Shown: positions 6,702-15,128 of the stretch, one piece after another
How the letters are laid out: the number at the start of each line of letters is the position of its first letter
How positions within the stretch are numbered: position 1 is the first letter of the stretch
Assembly: GCA_023229795.1 (NCBI GenBank)
Contig: JALNYP010000001.1
Coordinates: 148,045-212,044 of the forward strand
Reading direction: 5' to 3'
DNA: 64,000 nucleotides
Source: Syntrophobacterales bacterium
GTDB lineage: Bacteria > Desulfobacterota > Desulfobaccia > Desulfobaccales > 0-14-0-80-60-11
Position numbers and translations under genes: made by a program
Notes under the pieces: model-generated
Told to the model about the DNA's origin: nothing
Databases searched by the model: none
The model's input: the letters and a program-made list of their open reading frames with translations, nothing else

Positions 6702-9371
6702 ATGGCTACTCATCCCCGCGTCCTCTACCTTATCGATATCAGCTCTTATTTTTACCGGGCCTTTCACGCCCTGCCGCCCCTGTCCAACTCCCGGGGCCTG
6801 CCCACCAACGCCGCCTACGGGGTCACCACCATGCTTCTCAAGGTGCTGCGGGAACGGCAACCCGAGCACCTGGCCCTGGTGTTCGACGCCAAAGGCCCCA
6901 CTTTCCGCCACGACCTCTATAAAGAATACAAGGCGCATCGCCCTCCCATGCCGGAGGCCCTGGTCTCCCAACTGCCCTATATCCGGAAGATCATCGACGC
7001 CCTGAACCTGCCCTCCCTGGTGTACGAGGGCTATGAGGCCGATGATCTGATCGGCACCCTGGTGCGGCGGGCCCGGGACGAGGGTTACGAGGTGGAGATC
7101 ATCTCGGGCGACAAAGACCTCTTGCCCCTGGTGCAAGACGGCGTGGATATGTGGGATCCCATGAAAGAGGTGCGCTATGATCCGGCCGCCATCCGGGAGA
7201 AATACGGCCTGGCGCCCCAGGAACTGGTGGAGGTGCGGGCCCTGGCCGGGGATGCCAGCGACAATATCCCCGGGGTGCCCGGCATCGGGGAGAAAACCGC
7301 GCTCAAGCTGATCGCCAGGTTCCACACGCTGGAAAATTTGCTGGCTCACGTCAATGAGATTAAAGAAAAAGCGGTGAGGGGCCGATTAGAGGAACATGCC
7401 GAGAAGGCGCGGCTTTCCCGCCGGTTGACCGAGCTCGATACTCAGGTGCCGCTGGAGGTGGACCTGGACGCCCTCCAGCCCGGCCCCCCGGACCGAGAAG
7501 AATTGCGGCGGCTGTTCGTTGAGTTGGATTTCAGCAAATTAACCAAAGACCTGGGCTTTGACACTCAGCCCACCGGGAGCTGTGCCCTGGTGGCGGGTCC
7601 CGAGGATCTGGACCGGCTCATCCAGGCGGTGCGAGAGACCGGCGAAATGGGCCTGTGCTTCGTTACCGGCGAGCAGCACCCGGTCATGGCCGAGATTGCC
7701 GGACTCGGGGTGGCCTGGCGTCCGGAGGAGGCCGCGTATATCCCCAGGGAACCCGGGGAATCAAACCGGGCGCTGTGGGAGAAGCTGGCCGCGGTGTGGG
7801 CCGAGGCGAGCGCCAGCAAAGTGGGGCCTGATCTCAAGGCCGCCCTGATCCTGACCCAACGGGTCGGCCAGGAGTTGCAGGGGATTACCGGCGACATCCT
7901 CCTGGCGTCGTATCTCCTCAACCCGGCCCGGTATGAGCAGACTTTGGAAAATGCCGCGCTCCATTATCTGGGCCTGAATCTGCGGGGTCCGCGGGAATTG
8001 GCCGGCCGGCCCACTACCGCGGCGGCCCTGGAGCCTGACCTGGCCTGCCAATATTCCGCCACCCGGGCCGAAGTGGCCCTCAGGCTTTGGCCCCTCCTGA
8101 AAAAGGAATTGGAAGAAGAAGGCCTTTGGGAGCTGTATAGCAAGCTGGAACTGCCGCTGCTCAGCACCCTGGCCCGCATGGAGGCCCGGGGCATCCGCCT
8201 GGACCAGGACTATCTCCGGCGATTCGGCCAGGAACTCGAAACCTCGATGCTGCGCTTGGAGCGAGAAATTTATGAGCTGGCGGGTGAGGAATTTCTCATC
8301 CAGTCGCCCCAGCAATTGGGCCGCATCTTGTTTGAAAAAATGCATCTCACGCCCCAGAAGAAGACCCGGGGCAAGACGGCTTATTCGACCGACATGGAGG
8401 TGCTCCAGAGTCTGGCGACGGAGAGTCCCATCGCCGCCAAGGTCCTGGATTACCGGAGCATGGGCAAGCTCAAGTCAACCTATGTGGACGCCCTCCTGAA
8501 GCTGGTGAACCCCGCCACGGGGCGGGTGCACACCACGTTTCTCCAGTCGGTGGCGGCCACCGGCCGTTTGAGCAGCCGGGACCCCAATTTGCAGAATATT
8601 CCGGTCCGCGGCGAGTTGGGGGGGCAGATCCGCCAGGCCTTTGTGCCGGACCCGGGCCGGGTGTTTCTGAGTGCGGATTATTCGCAGATGGAACTGCGCA
8701 TCCTGGCCCATTTTTCGGAGGACCCCACGCTCCTCAAGGCCTTTCAGGACCAGATCGACATCCACCGGCAGACTGCGGCGGTGGTGTTCGGCATCCACCC
8801 GGAGCTGGTGACCTCGGAGATGCGCCGCCAGGCCAAGGTGGTCAATTTCGGCATCATTTACGGCATGAGCGGGTTCGGCCTGGCCAAGCAGTTAGGGGTG
8901 GGCAACCGCATCGCCAATGAATTCATCCAGCGCTATTTTGCTAAATATGCCTGGGTTAAGGCCTATTTAGAGGGGACTTTGGAGGAGGCGCGGCAGCGGG
9001 GCTGGGTGACCACGCTTTTGGGCCGCCGGCGCCAGACTCCCCAGATCAACAGCAGCAACCGCATCGTCCGGCAGGAGGCCGAACGCAGCGCCATCAACAC
9101 CCCGCTCCAGGGGACCGCGGCGGATATCATTAAGAAGGCCATGCTGGAAGTGGAGACCGCGCTGCACGAGGCCGGGTTGTCCGGGCAGATGCTGCTGCAA
9201 CTCCATGACGAACTGCTATTTGAGGTGGACCGGTCCGAACTGGCGGATACCGCCCGGGTGGTGCGCCGGGTTATGGAGGAAGTAGTCCGGCTCAAGGTGC
9301 CCTTGACGGTGGATCTAAGGGTGGGGGAAAACTGGGGGGAGATGAATCCGTTCGCGGCGCGCGGCAGTTGA
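6702..9371 (+). CDS. polA: DNA polymerase I
   Basis: 889 residues. The N-terminal 5'-3' exonuclease/FEN domain (about 1-290) shows YEADDLIGTL, SGDKDLLPLV and GDASDNIPGVPGIGEKTA. The polymerase domain carries motif A (LSADYSQMELRILAHFSED, about residue 655), motif B (RRQAKVVNFGIIYGMSGFG) and motif C (LLQLHDELLFEV). The middle domain aligns with the 3'-5' exonuclease, but its acidic residues are mostly gone: FDTET is replaced by FVTGE, and the last aspartate motif by YSATRAEV. Only GDILLASYLL keeps its Asp. It should therefore do nick translation and repair or replication gap filling without proofreading, as in Taq-like enzymes. RBS AAGGA lies 9 nt before the ATG. Confidence 0.95.
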   Translation: MATHPRVLYLIDISSYFYRAFHALPPLSNSRGLPTNAAYGVTTMLLKVLRERQPEHLALVFDAKGPTFRHDLYKEYKAHRPPMPEALVSQLPYIRKIIDALNLPSLVYEGYEADDLIGTLVRRARDEGYEVEIISGDKDLLPLVQDGVDMWDPMKEVRYDPAAIREKYGLAPQELVEVRALAGDASDNIPGVPGIGEKTALKLIARFHTLENLLAHVNEIKEKAVRGRLEEHAEKARLSRRLTELDTQVPLEVDLDALQPGPPDREELRRLFVELDFSKLTKDLGFDTQPTGSCALVAGPEDLDRLIQAVRETGEMGLCFVTGEQHPVMAEIAGLGVAWRPEEAAYIPREPGESNRALWEKLAAVWAEASASKVGPDLKAALILTQRVGQELQGITGDILLASYLLNPARYEQTLENAALHYLGLNLRGPRELAGRPTTAAALEPDLACQYSATRAEVALRLWPLLKKELEEEGLWELYSKLELPLLSTLARMEARGIRLDQDYLRRFGQELETSMLRLEREIYELAGEEFLIQSPQQLGRILFEKMHLTPQKKTRGKTAYSTDMEVLQSLATESPIAAKVLDYRSMGKLKSTYVDALLKLVNPATGRVHTTFLQSVAATGRLSSRDPNLQNIPVRGELGGQIRQAFVPDPGRVFLSADYSQMELRILAHFSEDPTLLKAFQDQIDIHRQTAAVVFGIHPELVTSEMRRQAKVVNFGIIYGMSGFGLAKQLGVGNRIANEFIQRYFAKYAWVKAYLEGTLEEARQRGWVTTLLGRRRQTPQINSSNRIVRQEAERSAINTPLQGTAADIIKKAMLEVETALHEAGLSGQMLLQLHDELLFEVDRSELADTARVVRRVMEEVVRLKVPLTVDLRVGENWGEMNPFAARGS

Positions 9372-9465
9372 GCCCAAAATTGCCGAATATGTGCTGATAA
9401 AATCGAAAAATTTAAAAAAATTAAGCGCAGGGGCAGAAAAAAATTGCAGATATGCGATTTTGCAC

Positions 9466-9493
9466 TTGCATTTTATCGGGTCCTACTTATATT
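9466..9493 (+). promoter_or_regulatory. candidate sigma70 promoter for alanine-rich lipoprotein genes
   Basis: TTGCAT and TATATT separated by 16 nt, in an AT-rich 270-bp spacer after polA and about 150 bp upstream of the first lipoprotein ATG. Pattern match only. Confidence 0.35.
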
Positions 9494-9645
9494 TTTAGCA
9501 ACACTGGGTTCCTGGGGCTGGCCTGAATGACTCCGGGAAAAAAAAATTTCAGGAGGCCATAATTTTTCTTGATATTTGTAGCCCAGTATTATTAAATGTG
9601 GGCATCTTACTTACCTTTAACCATCTCTTTGAGAAGGGGGGATAG

Positions 9646-9939
9646 ATGATGAGGAAAGCTTTGGTAAGGAAAGGCTTTGCATGGGCCATTCTTTTGGCGT
9701 TTGTTCTCGCCATGGGAATGGGGTGCTGCGACGCCTGCAAGAAGAGCGTTGACGAGGCAAAAATGTACGCCGACCAGGCGGCCGCTTCGGCTGCTAAGGC
9801 GGACACCGCGGCTCGCAACGCCGAAATGGCGGCGGCGGATGCTAAAGCTTCGGCTGACAAGGCTGAGGCTGCGGCTGATCGGGCTGAGGCTGCGGCAGCG
9901 AAAGCTGAAGCCTGCCTGATGAAGAAAATGCGGAAGTAG
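9646..9939 (+). CDS. Lpp/OprI-like alanine-zipper lipoprotein
   Basis: A 97-residue protein with a lipoprotein signal (ILLAFVLAMGMGCC). A short, highly charged and alanine-rich helix of heptad-like KAEAAADRAEAAAAKAEA repeats follows, and the protein ends KKMRK. Braun lipoprotein and OprI have the same plan and end in RK, where the last lysine is joined to peptidoglycan by an L,D-transpeptidase. A structural role tethering the outer membrane to the wall is thus likely. The RBS is AAGGGGGG. A related gene follows 59 bp downstream and a strong terminator follows both, so they form a two-gene unit. Confidence 0.75.
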   Translation: MMRKALVRKGFAWAILLAFVLAMGMGCCDACKKSVDEAKMYADQAAASAAKADTAARNAEMAAADAKASADKAEAAADRAEAAAAKAEACLMKKMRK

Positions 9940-9998
9940 CACCTAGGGTTTGATCAGCTAATGGGGAGTGAAAAATTCTCTCCGAAAGGGGGTAATCG

Positions 9999-10367
9999 AT
10001 GAGGAAGGCAATGAGAAAAGGCTATGCCTTGGCTCTCCTCGCGGTCTTTGCCCTGGTGCTGGGAGGTGCTGGCTGCTGCCAAAAGTACTACGATCAGTGC
10101 TCTATGTACTCACAGCAAGCTAAGGCTTCTGCAGATCGGGCAGCCGCGTCGGTAGTAAAGGCTGAAGCGGCCGCACAAGATGCCAAAGTCCCCGTACCTC
10201 GCGCTTCCGCTGCCGCCAACAAGGCTGAAGCGGCTGCTGCCCGGGCCGAAGACGCGGCGGAAAAAGTGTGCGCCAAGGTTAAGTACGGCAAAGCTAAGAA
10301 GTTTAAGAAACGGGCCAAAAAGGTTAAATGTCCTCCGGCCCCGAAGAAAGCCAAAAAGGCTATGTAA
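9999..10367 (+). CDS. alanine-zipper lipoprotein with lysine-rich tail
   Basis: 122 residues, related to the preceding gene. It has a signal with lipobox-like GGAGCC, then an Ala-rich helix (KASADRAAASVVKAEAAAQDAK ... AEAAAARAEDAAEKV). Unlike its neighbour it carries a 30-residue basic tail made almost only of Lys, Ala and Pro and ends KKAKKAM, so the terminal RK needed for Lpp-type crosslinking is absent. The tail could bind wall polymers or lipopolysaccharide electrostatically; that is inference. A VPVPRAS insertion interrupts the Ala-rich pattern. RBS AAAGGGGG lies before the ATG, and a terminator follows at 10411. Confidence 0.7.
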   Translation: MRKAMRKGYALALLAVFALVLGGAGCCQKYYDQCSMYSQQAKASADRAAASVVKAEAAAQDAKVPVPRASAAANKAEAAAARAEDAAEKVCAKVKYGKAKKFKKRAKKVKCPPAPKKAKKAM

Positions 10368-10410
10368 TTCATTACTGAAGGTGCTGGGGGCAACCCCAGC
10401 AAGCTTCAGA

Positions 10411-10459
10411 GACAGAGGGTGTGGACTGAGCTTTGCTCACCACGCCCCCTGTCTTTTTT
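10411..10459 (+). terminator. intrinsic terminator after lipoprotein pair
   Basis: A 14-bp stem (GACAGAGGGTGTGG with CCACGCCCCCTGTC, containing one wobble and one mismatch), a 15-nt loop and then TTTTTT. A smaller GCTGGGG/CCCCAGC hairpin lies just before it. Confidence 0.85.
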
Positions 10460-10635
10460 AGCTCCCCGATTCATCCTCCTCAAAACAGACTCTCAGCGCC
10501 CTGATCGCCAGCGGATAAGGTTACTTCTCCGCCAGGACTGAATCTGGGACCTAGCGAACCCTCCCTTTGTGCGCACTCCCGCTTTTCATCGGTGAGGCCA
10601 TTCAGCCCGACCGCAGCTCTCGCTCACAAGCTATA

Positions 10636-10772
10636 ATACCAAGTTGCGCCCATAGAAGTCAGGAAACCCTTGACCTGTAGGGGCGCACCTGAGTGTGCGC
10701 CCTCAATCCAGGGCGGACACATAGGTCCGCCCCTACGAGAGATAAATTACCGGTTCGATCGCATCTTGGTAT
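10636..10772. mobile_element. MITE-like element with terminal inverted repeats
   Basis: Ends are 13-bp inverted repeats ATACCAAGTTGCG and CGCATCTTGGTAT (12 of 13 match). The flanks offer TA on both sides, as for Tc1/mariner/IS630-type insertion. The 137-bp interior has no coding capacity and contains the palindrome at 10677-10736. No transposase is in the window. Confidence 0.6.
10677..10736. repeat. dispersed palindromic repeat, 60 bp (copy 1)
   Basis: Begins GTAGGGGCGCACCTG and ends AGGTCCGCCCCTAC, with arms inverted to each other. Closely similar in sequence and length to 30834-30892, including the internal GTGTGCG and AGGGCGGACAC blocks. Confidence 0.8.
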
Positions 10773-11070
10773 AACAGGCCTGCGGCCAGGCTCCGGCGTA
10801 ATGCCAGTCAAAGTTTTGTACGGGTATTCCACCAGAGACTTTTCAAAATCATTTTTAATCCCATTTATTCTCTATGAGGGCTTTATTTATCTTTCTTGGT
10901 GTGGTCAAGTGTTTATTGCATAGTATCATCAGGTATCGGGCCCGCCGCCAAGCCCCTTCTCCAAGCGCCACCCTGGCTGGATGCTTTTCTGGCTCCGGGG
11001 GTGGCGGGGCTCGTCCACCTCAGCACCAATCCGAATAAGGTAACATTGCCGGGAGGGATTCAGATAAGCC

Positions 11071-12144
11071 ATGGATAATTTCTTTTCTGGACAAACCATC
11101 ATGGTAACCGGGGCTGCCGGTTCGGTCGGGCAAGAGTTGGTCCGCCAGTTACTTCCCTTCAGGCCGGCCGGCATCAGGACTCTGGACAATAATGAAGGGA
11201 GATTGTTTTTATTAAAGGAACGGTACCAGGCTTATGACCAGGTCACCGCTTATCTGGGGGATACCCGGGACGTCAATAAATTATCGGCGATTGCCCGGGG
11301 TACCGACATTATTTTCCACTGTGCGGCTTTCAAACACGTCTACCTCTCCGAATACAATCCGTTTGAGGCGGTTCAGACCAATATCATCGGGGTACAAAAT
11401 ATTATCCAGGCCGCGATGAACAATAACGTCAAGCTGGTGATCTTCACGAGCAGCGATAAGGCCGTAAATCCTACCAGCGTCATGGGGACTTCCAAACTCA
11501 TGGGAGAGCGCATCATAACCGCGGCCAATGTGGTTAACCACAACAGAATGCGGCGCTTCTGCAGTGTGCGCTTTGGTAATATCATCGGTTCCCGGGGTTC
11601 GGTCTTCTCCGTTTTCCACGATCAGATTAAAAGTGGAGGACCGGTGACCGTGACCGATCCGGGCATGACCCGGTTCATTATGTCGCTGGAACGGGCGGCC
11701 CAACTGGTGATGGAGGGGGCCGTCCTGGCCCGGGGAGGGGAGGTCTTCGTCACCAAGATGAAGGTTATCAACATTATGGACCTGGCTCAGGTGATGATTG
11801 CATTATATGCCCCTTATTACGGGCATAACCCGGCCGCAATTCCGATCAAGATCGTCGGTCTCCGGCCGGGAGAGAAGATGTATGAAGAGCTGGTCAGCCA
11901 GGAAGAAGTGAGGCGAACCCTGGAGCTTGAGGATCTGTTCGTGGTGCTGCCGGCCTTGGGCCAACGCATTTATAAAGGAATTGACCATACCTATCCAGGG
12001 GTTAGCCCCATTCAACCGGACCGCCCGCATAACTCCAGTATAGAACCGGCCATAACTCCGGAAGAAATCAAGGATTTTCTGATAAACAGCCGACTCTGGC
12101 CGGAGGATAACTTAGAGCGCAGCTTGAAGATCTGCGTGTCTTGA
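11071..12144 (+). CDS. nucleotide-sugar 4,6-dehydratase (CapD/WbpM/PseB-type SDR)
   Basis: 357 residues without membrane segments. The Rossmann motif is TGAAGSVG (residues 13-20). The active-site block SSDKAVNPTSVMGTSK gives Asp129, Lys130 and Lys142, with Met138 in place of the usual catalytic Tyr. This Met variant is characteristic of the WbpM/CapD group of UDP-GlcNAc 4,6-dehydratases. The C-terminal part has GLRPGEKMYEELVS, also standard for the family. It should remove water from a UDP-sugar as the first step to 6-deoxy sugars for surface polysaccharide. It is a monocistronic gene with a terminator after it and no sugar genes nearby. Confidence 0.85.
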   Translation: MDNFFSGQTIMVTGAAGSVGQELVRQLLPFRPAGIRTLDNNEGRLFLLKERYQAYDQVTAYLGDTRDVNKLSAIARGTDIIFHCAAFKHVYLSEYNPFEAVQTNIIGVQNIIQAAMNNNVKLVIFTSSDKAVNPTSVMGTSKLMGERIITAANVVNHNRMRRFCSVRFGNIIGSRGSVFSVFHDQIKSGGPVTVTDPGMTRFIMSLERAAQLVMEGAVLARGGEVFVTKMKVINIMDLAQVMIALYAPYYGHNPAAIPIKIVGLRPGEKMYEELVSQEEVRRTLELEDLFVVLPALGQRIYKGIDHTYPGVSPIQPDRPHNSSIEPAITPEEIKDFLINSRLWPEDNLERSLKICVS

Positions 12145-12213
12145 GCCGGGGCGCAAGGCGCGCCCCGGCGGCGTCCCAACCCGGGGCAGCCTGGAGAAAA
12201 ATTGCTGTTTATC

Positions 12214-12242
12214 GGCCCTTCCTGACTTGGGAAGGGCCTTTT
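12214..12242 (+). terminator. intrinsic terminator after dehydratase gene
   Basis: Nine-bp perfect stem GGCCCTTCC/GGAAGGGCC, 7-nt loop, then TTTT. It lies between the dehydratase gene and the convergent DJ-1/PfpI gene. Confidence 0.8.
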
Positions 12243-12270
12243 GGTGTTCCCAGACCGGATCAGTCCGGGT

Positions 12271-12780
12271 TTATTTCAATTTCTGGGCGCAGGCCCGGAT
12301 GAACGCCGGGAGATCGGCGGGGCTGCGGCTGGAAATCAGGTTGCCGTCCTCGACGACCTCCTGATCAATAAATTCGGCCCCCGCATTTTTGATATCCTGG
12401 ACCAGGGACTTCCAACCCGTAATCTTGCGCCCTTTGAGCACCTGAGCAGTGATGAGCAGTTGCGGGGCGTGGCAGATCAGGCACACCGGTTTGCCGCTGT
12501 CTACGAACTCTTTGACAAACCGCACCACCTGCTCATCGACCCGCAATTTATCCGGCGAATAACCACCGGGAATTAAGAGGGCGTCGAAGTCCCCTACCCT
12601 GACCTCCTGTGCGGTCTTGTCGACCTTCACCGGCGTGCCTTCTTTCTTGCCCTTCACGGTTACTCCGCCCTGCAAACCGATATGAGTCAGTTCGTGGCCG
12701 GCTTTCTTAAAGGCTGCCGCCGGCTGGGCATATTCCGAATCTTCGAACATGTCGGTAATCACGACCGCCACTTTACTCAT
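12271..12780 (-). CDS. DJ-1/PfpI family protein (type 1 glutamine amidotransferase-like)
   Basis: 169 residues, the full usual length. The nucleophile elbow is at Cys103 (VCLICHAPQLLI), followed by the His of the Cys-His pair. An acidic partner is provided by the early MFEDSEYAQP segment. LIPGGYSPDKLR is the family's glycine loop. PfpI/YhbO-type members act on glyoxal-modified molecules or as stress-linked hydrolases, so a role in carbonyl stress defence is likely but not specific. An AGGAG RBS lies 8 nt before the start. It lies 24 bp downstream of the aldo/keto reductase gene, probably in the same transcript; a reductase of aldehydes would fit the same stress role. Confidence 0.88.
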   Translation of the reverse strand: MSKVAVVITDMFEDSEYAQPAAAFKKAGHELTHIGLQGGVTVKGKKEGTPVKVDKTAQEVRVGDFDALLIPGGYSPDKLRVDEQVVRFVKEFVDSGKPVCLICHAPQLLITAQVLKGRKITGWKSLVQDIKNAGAEFIDQEVVEDGNLISSRSPADLPAFIRACAQKLK

Positions 12781-12804
12781 GCTGGTTCTCCTCTTGCCGG
12801 CCCT

Positions 12805-13809
12805 TTAACCCAGCCACTGGGGATTGCGAGCCGTGCTGTCGAAATGATCCGAGGTTTTGTAAAGTTCATATTTGCCCTGCGCCGCGGCGTTGGCGGTCTT
12901 GGCCAACAGGGCCGCGACCTCATCGGCGCTCAGGGGCCGGAAGGTGCGGGCGGCAGTCAGGGCCTGCTCCAAAATGGGCATGGAGTCGCAGCCGGTAATC
13001 ACCACGGCCACCGGCAGGTTCAGGTCATAGTGCAGGCATTCCATGGGGGTGACGGTCTGGCTCTCCAGAAGGATGTGGTCTCCCATGGATTTCATGGCCA
13101 GGGGCCCGATGCCGTGTTGCACGAGCACGGGCAGCACCTGCTTTTGGAAGCTGTCGTAGTGCGCGTCCATGAGGTTCAACGGCATTTGTACGGTGGCCGG
13201 GGTGAAGTTGTGGGCGAAGCAGAGTTCCAGCATCTTCAGGTGGATGGCGGGGCTCTTGTGCCCGGTGAAGCCGAGGTAGCGGATTTTCCCGGCTTTTTTG
13301 GCGACCAGCATGGCCTCGTAGGCCCCTTTCGGGGCAAAGATGCGCTCAGGGTCGGTCAGGCGAATGATTTCATGGAATTGCAGCAGATCGATGGTGTCCG
13401 TTTGGAGGCGCTTGAGGGACTCATCAAGTTGTTTAGTGGCGGACTCCCCGGTGCGCCCATCGATTTTGGTCATGAGGAAGACCTTTTGGCGGTAGCCGTC
13501 TCTCAAGGCTTTGCCCATGCGGATTTCGCTGGCGCCGGCGTTGTAATCCCAAGAGTTGTCCATGAAATTAATGCCGTGGTCGATGGCGGTGCGGACGATG
13601 CGGATGGCCTCGAGCTCCTCCGGCCGGCCGAGGTGAAAGCCGCCCAGACCAACCATGGAGACCTTCTCACCCGTGCTGCCCAACTGCCGATACGGGATCT
13701 GGCCTGGGGCCGGGGCCGCCCAGCTTTGGGGCACCACCCCGGCAAGCCGCGCCACACCTGCGGCCACTCCCAGAGCGGTGAGGTCCTTAATAAACTTGCG
13801 ACGATCCAT
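12805..13809 (-). CDS. aldo/keto reductase with Tat-like signal
   Basis: 334 residues. The N-terminus MDRRKFIKDLTALGVAAGVARLAG resembles a Tat signal (RRKFIK) ending near SWAAPAP, suggesting export of a folded, cofactor-loaded enzyme. The barrel has the AKR tetrad: Asp and Tyr in NFMDNSWDYNAG, Lys in FLMTKIDG and His in LLQFHEI. It reduces aldehydes or ketones with NADPH in known family members. An exported AKR is odd because NADPH is cytoplasmic, though Tat-tagged AKRs annotated as oxidoreductases are common in related bacteria. RBS AAGGA is 8-9 nt before the ATG. The DJ-1/PfpI gene follows 24 bp downstream. Confidence 0.85.
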   Translation of the reverse strand: MDRRKFIKDLTALGVAAGVARLAGVVPQSWAAPAPGQIPYRQLGSTGEKVSMVGLGGFHLGRPEELEAIRIVRTAIDHGINFMDNSWDYNAGASEIRMGKALRDGYRQKVFLMTKIDGRTGESATKQLDESLKRLQTDTIDLLQFHEIIRLTDPERIFAPKGAYEAMLVAKKAGKIRYLGFTGHKSPAIHLKMLELCFAHNFTPATVQMPLNLMDAHYDSFQKQVLPVLVQHGIGPLAMKSMGDHILLESQTVTPMECLHYDLNLPVAVVITGCDSMPILEQALTAARTFRPLSADEVAALLAKTANAAAQGKYELYKTSDHFDSTARNPQWLG

Positions 13810-14157
13810 GTTTTGATCCTTGCCAAACGGGGAAATGGGGGTTTACGCGGGACAGAAAGAAAATCAAAACTACCCAGGGGGAATTTCTTGGTAAACCTTG
13901 CTGATAAGGTAGATACGCTCCTTTTTCTTGTCAAGTTCGAGATCCCTGGAATATTCAAGCGCCGATGCCATCAGTTAATTTACAACCTGTTGATTAATTT
14001 TTCGCCTTTGGTTGAAACCCTTAACACAATGATTATCTTTTTCAACATTAGCATCCTACCTCAATAAGCGGGCTATCCCAGCCACTTATGCCGATCCGAA
14101 AGCGCCTCAGGGAAGCAGCGGATTCTGAAGGCGATCCTGATTTTCGAGGGAGCGTAC
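13810..14157. other. intergenic region between divergent genes
   Basis: A 348-bp spacer with an AT-rich core (about 13940-14070). It presumably holds the promoters of the divergent aldo/keto reductase and MDR oxidoreductase genes. I see no strong promoter match, repeat or small gene. Confidence 0.4.
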
Positions 14158-15099
14158 ATGGCCAAGATGCAGGCAGTCCGGTTTCACTCCTATGGCGCCC
14201 CTGAGGTGCTGGTCCTGGAGGAGGCGCCCCGGCCGCAGGCAGGCGCGGGCGAAGTGCTGCTTCGGGTCCACGCCGCCGGCGTCAACCCCCTTGATTGGAA
14301 AGTGCGGGCCGGCCATCTCAAAGAGTGGCTGCCGCACCGGCTCCCTCTGATTCCGGGCTGGGATGTCTCTGGGGTGGTCGAAGCAGTCGGCCCTGAGGTT
14401 ACCGCTTTCAAGACCGGCGAGGCGGTCTACGGCATGTTGGACTTTAACCGCCAGGGCGCTTATGCCGAGTATGTGGCGGCCCGGACCGGGGAGCTGGCGC
14501 GCAAGCCTCGGTCAATCGACCATATCCAAGCCGCGGCCGTACCCCTGGCGGCGCTGACCGCCTGGCAAGCACTGTTTGAGGTAGCGGGCCTGGCCCCCTG
14601 GCACACCGTGCTCATCCATGCCGCAGCCGGCGGGGTGGGACACTTTGCAGTCCAGTTGGCCAAATGGAAGGGGGCCAAGGTGATCGGCACGGCCTCCGCG
14701 GGCAATGCCAGCTTCTTGCGGGAACTGGGCGCGGATGAAGTGATCGACTATCGCAGCACGCGGTTTGAAGAGGCGGTGGGCGAGGTGGACGTGGTGCTGG
14801 ATACGATGGGCGGGGATACCCAGCAGCGCTCCTGGAAAGTCTTGAAAAAAGGTGGAATTCTCGTCGCCACCCTGGGAATTTCTTCTCCTGTCGCCGCCCG
14901 TGAACACGAGGTGCGCGGCCAGGGGGTCAGCGTTCACGCCGACGCCGCCCAACTCATCCAAATTGCCGCCCTGATCGACGCCGGCGACTTAAAACCCGCG
15001 GTCACCGCGGTGCTGCCGCTGGCGGAAGCGGCCCGGGCCCACGAACTGAGCCAGGCCGGGCATGTGCGGGGCAAGATCGTGCTGCAGGTGGGCAATTGA
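14158..15099 (+). CDS. zinc-independent MDR NADP-dependent oxidoreductase (quinone oxidoreductase-like)
   Basis: 313 residues. The N-terminal GroES-like part contains AGVNPLDWKVRAGHL and the hallmark GWDVSGVVEAVGPEV. The cofactor-binding loop is HAAAGGVGHFAVQLAKWKGAKVIGTAS. No structural or catalytic zinc cysteines are present, which places it with quinone/enal reductases of the MDR superfamily. It likely reduces alpha,beta-unsaturated carbonyls or quinones with NADPH; the substrate cannot be read from sequence. RBS GAGGGAG precedes the ATG. The gene ends 29 bp before the RND adaptor gene and may be co-transcribed with that efflux pair. Confidence 0.87.
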   Translation: MAKMQAVRFHSYGAPEVLVLEEAPRPQAGAGEVLLRVHAAGVNPLDWKVRAGHLKEWLPHRLPLIPGWDVSGVVEAVGPEVTAFKTGEAVYGMLDFNRQGAYAEYVAARTGELARKPRSIDHIQAAAVPLAALTAWQALFEVAGLAPWHTVLIHAAAGGVGHFAVQLAKWKGAKVIGTASAGNASFLRELGADEVIDYRSTRFEEAVGEVDVVLDTMGGDTQQRSWKVLKKGGILVATLGISSPVAAREHEVRGQGVSVHADAAQLIQIAALIDAGDLKPAVTAVLPLAEAARAHELSQAGHVRGKIVLQVGN

Positions 15100-15128
15100 C
15101 GCCCTGCGCCCATTGAACTGGAGGCCCC

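Larger units (their letters stand above)
10460..11070. other. 610-bp non-coding stretch with a nested repeat element
   Basis: No convincing coding frame. It holds the MITE-like element at 10636-10772. The rest (10460-10630 and 10780-11070) shows no feature I recognise apart from being the upstream region of the dehydratase gene. Confidence 0.5.

Noticed and set aside
12682..14067. 461-codon open frame opposite the aldo/keto reductase and DJ-1 genes
   Set aside because: Pure antisense shadow of two well-supported genes; no start signal or domain.
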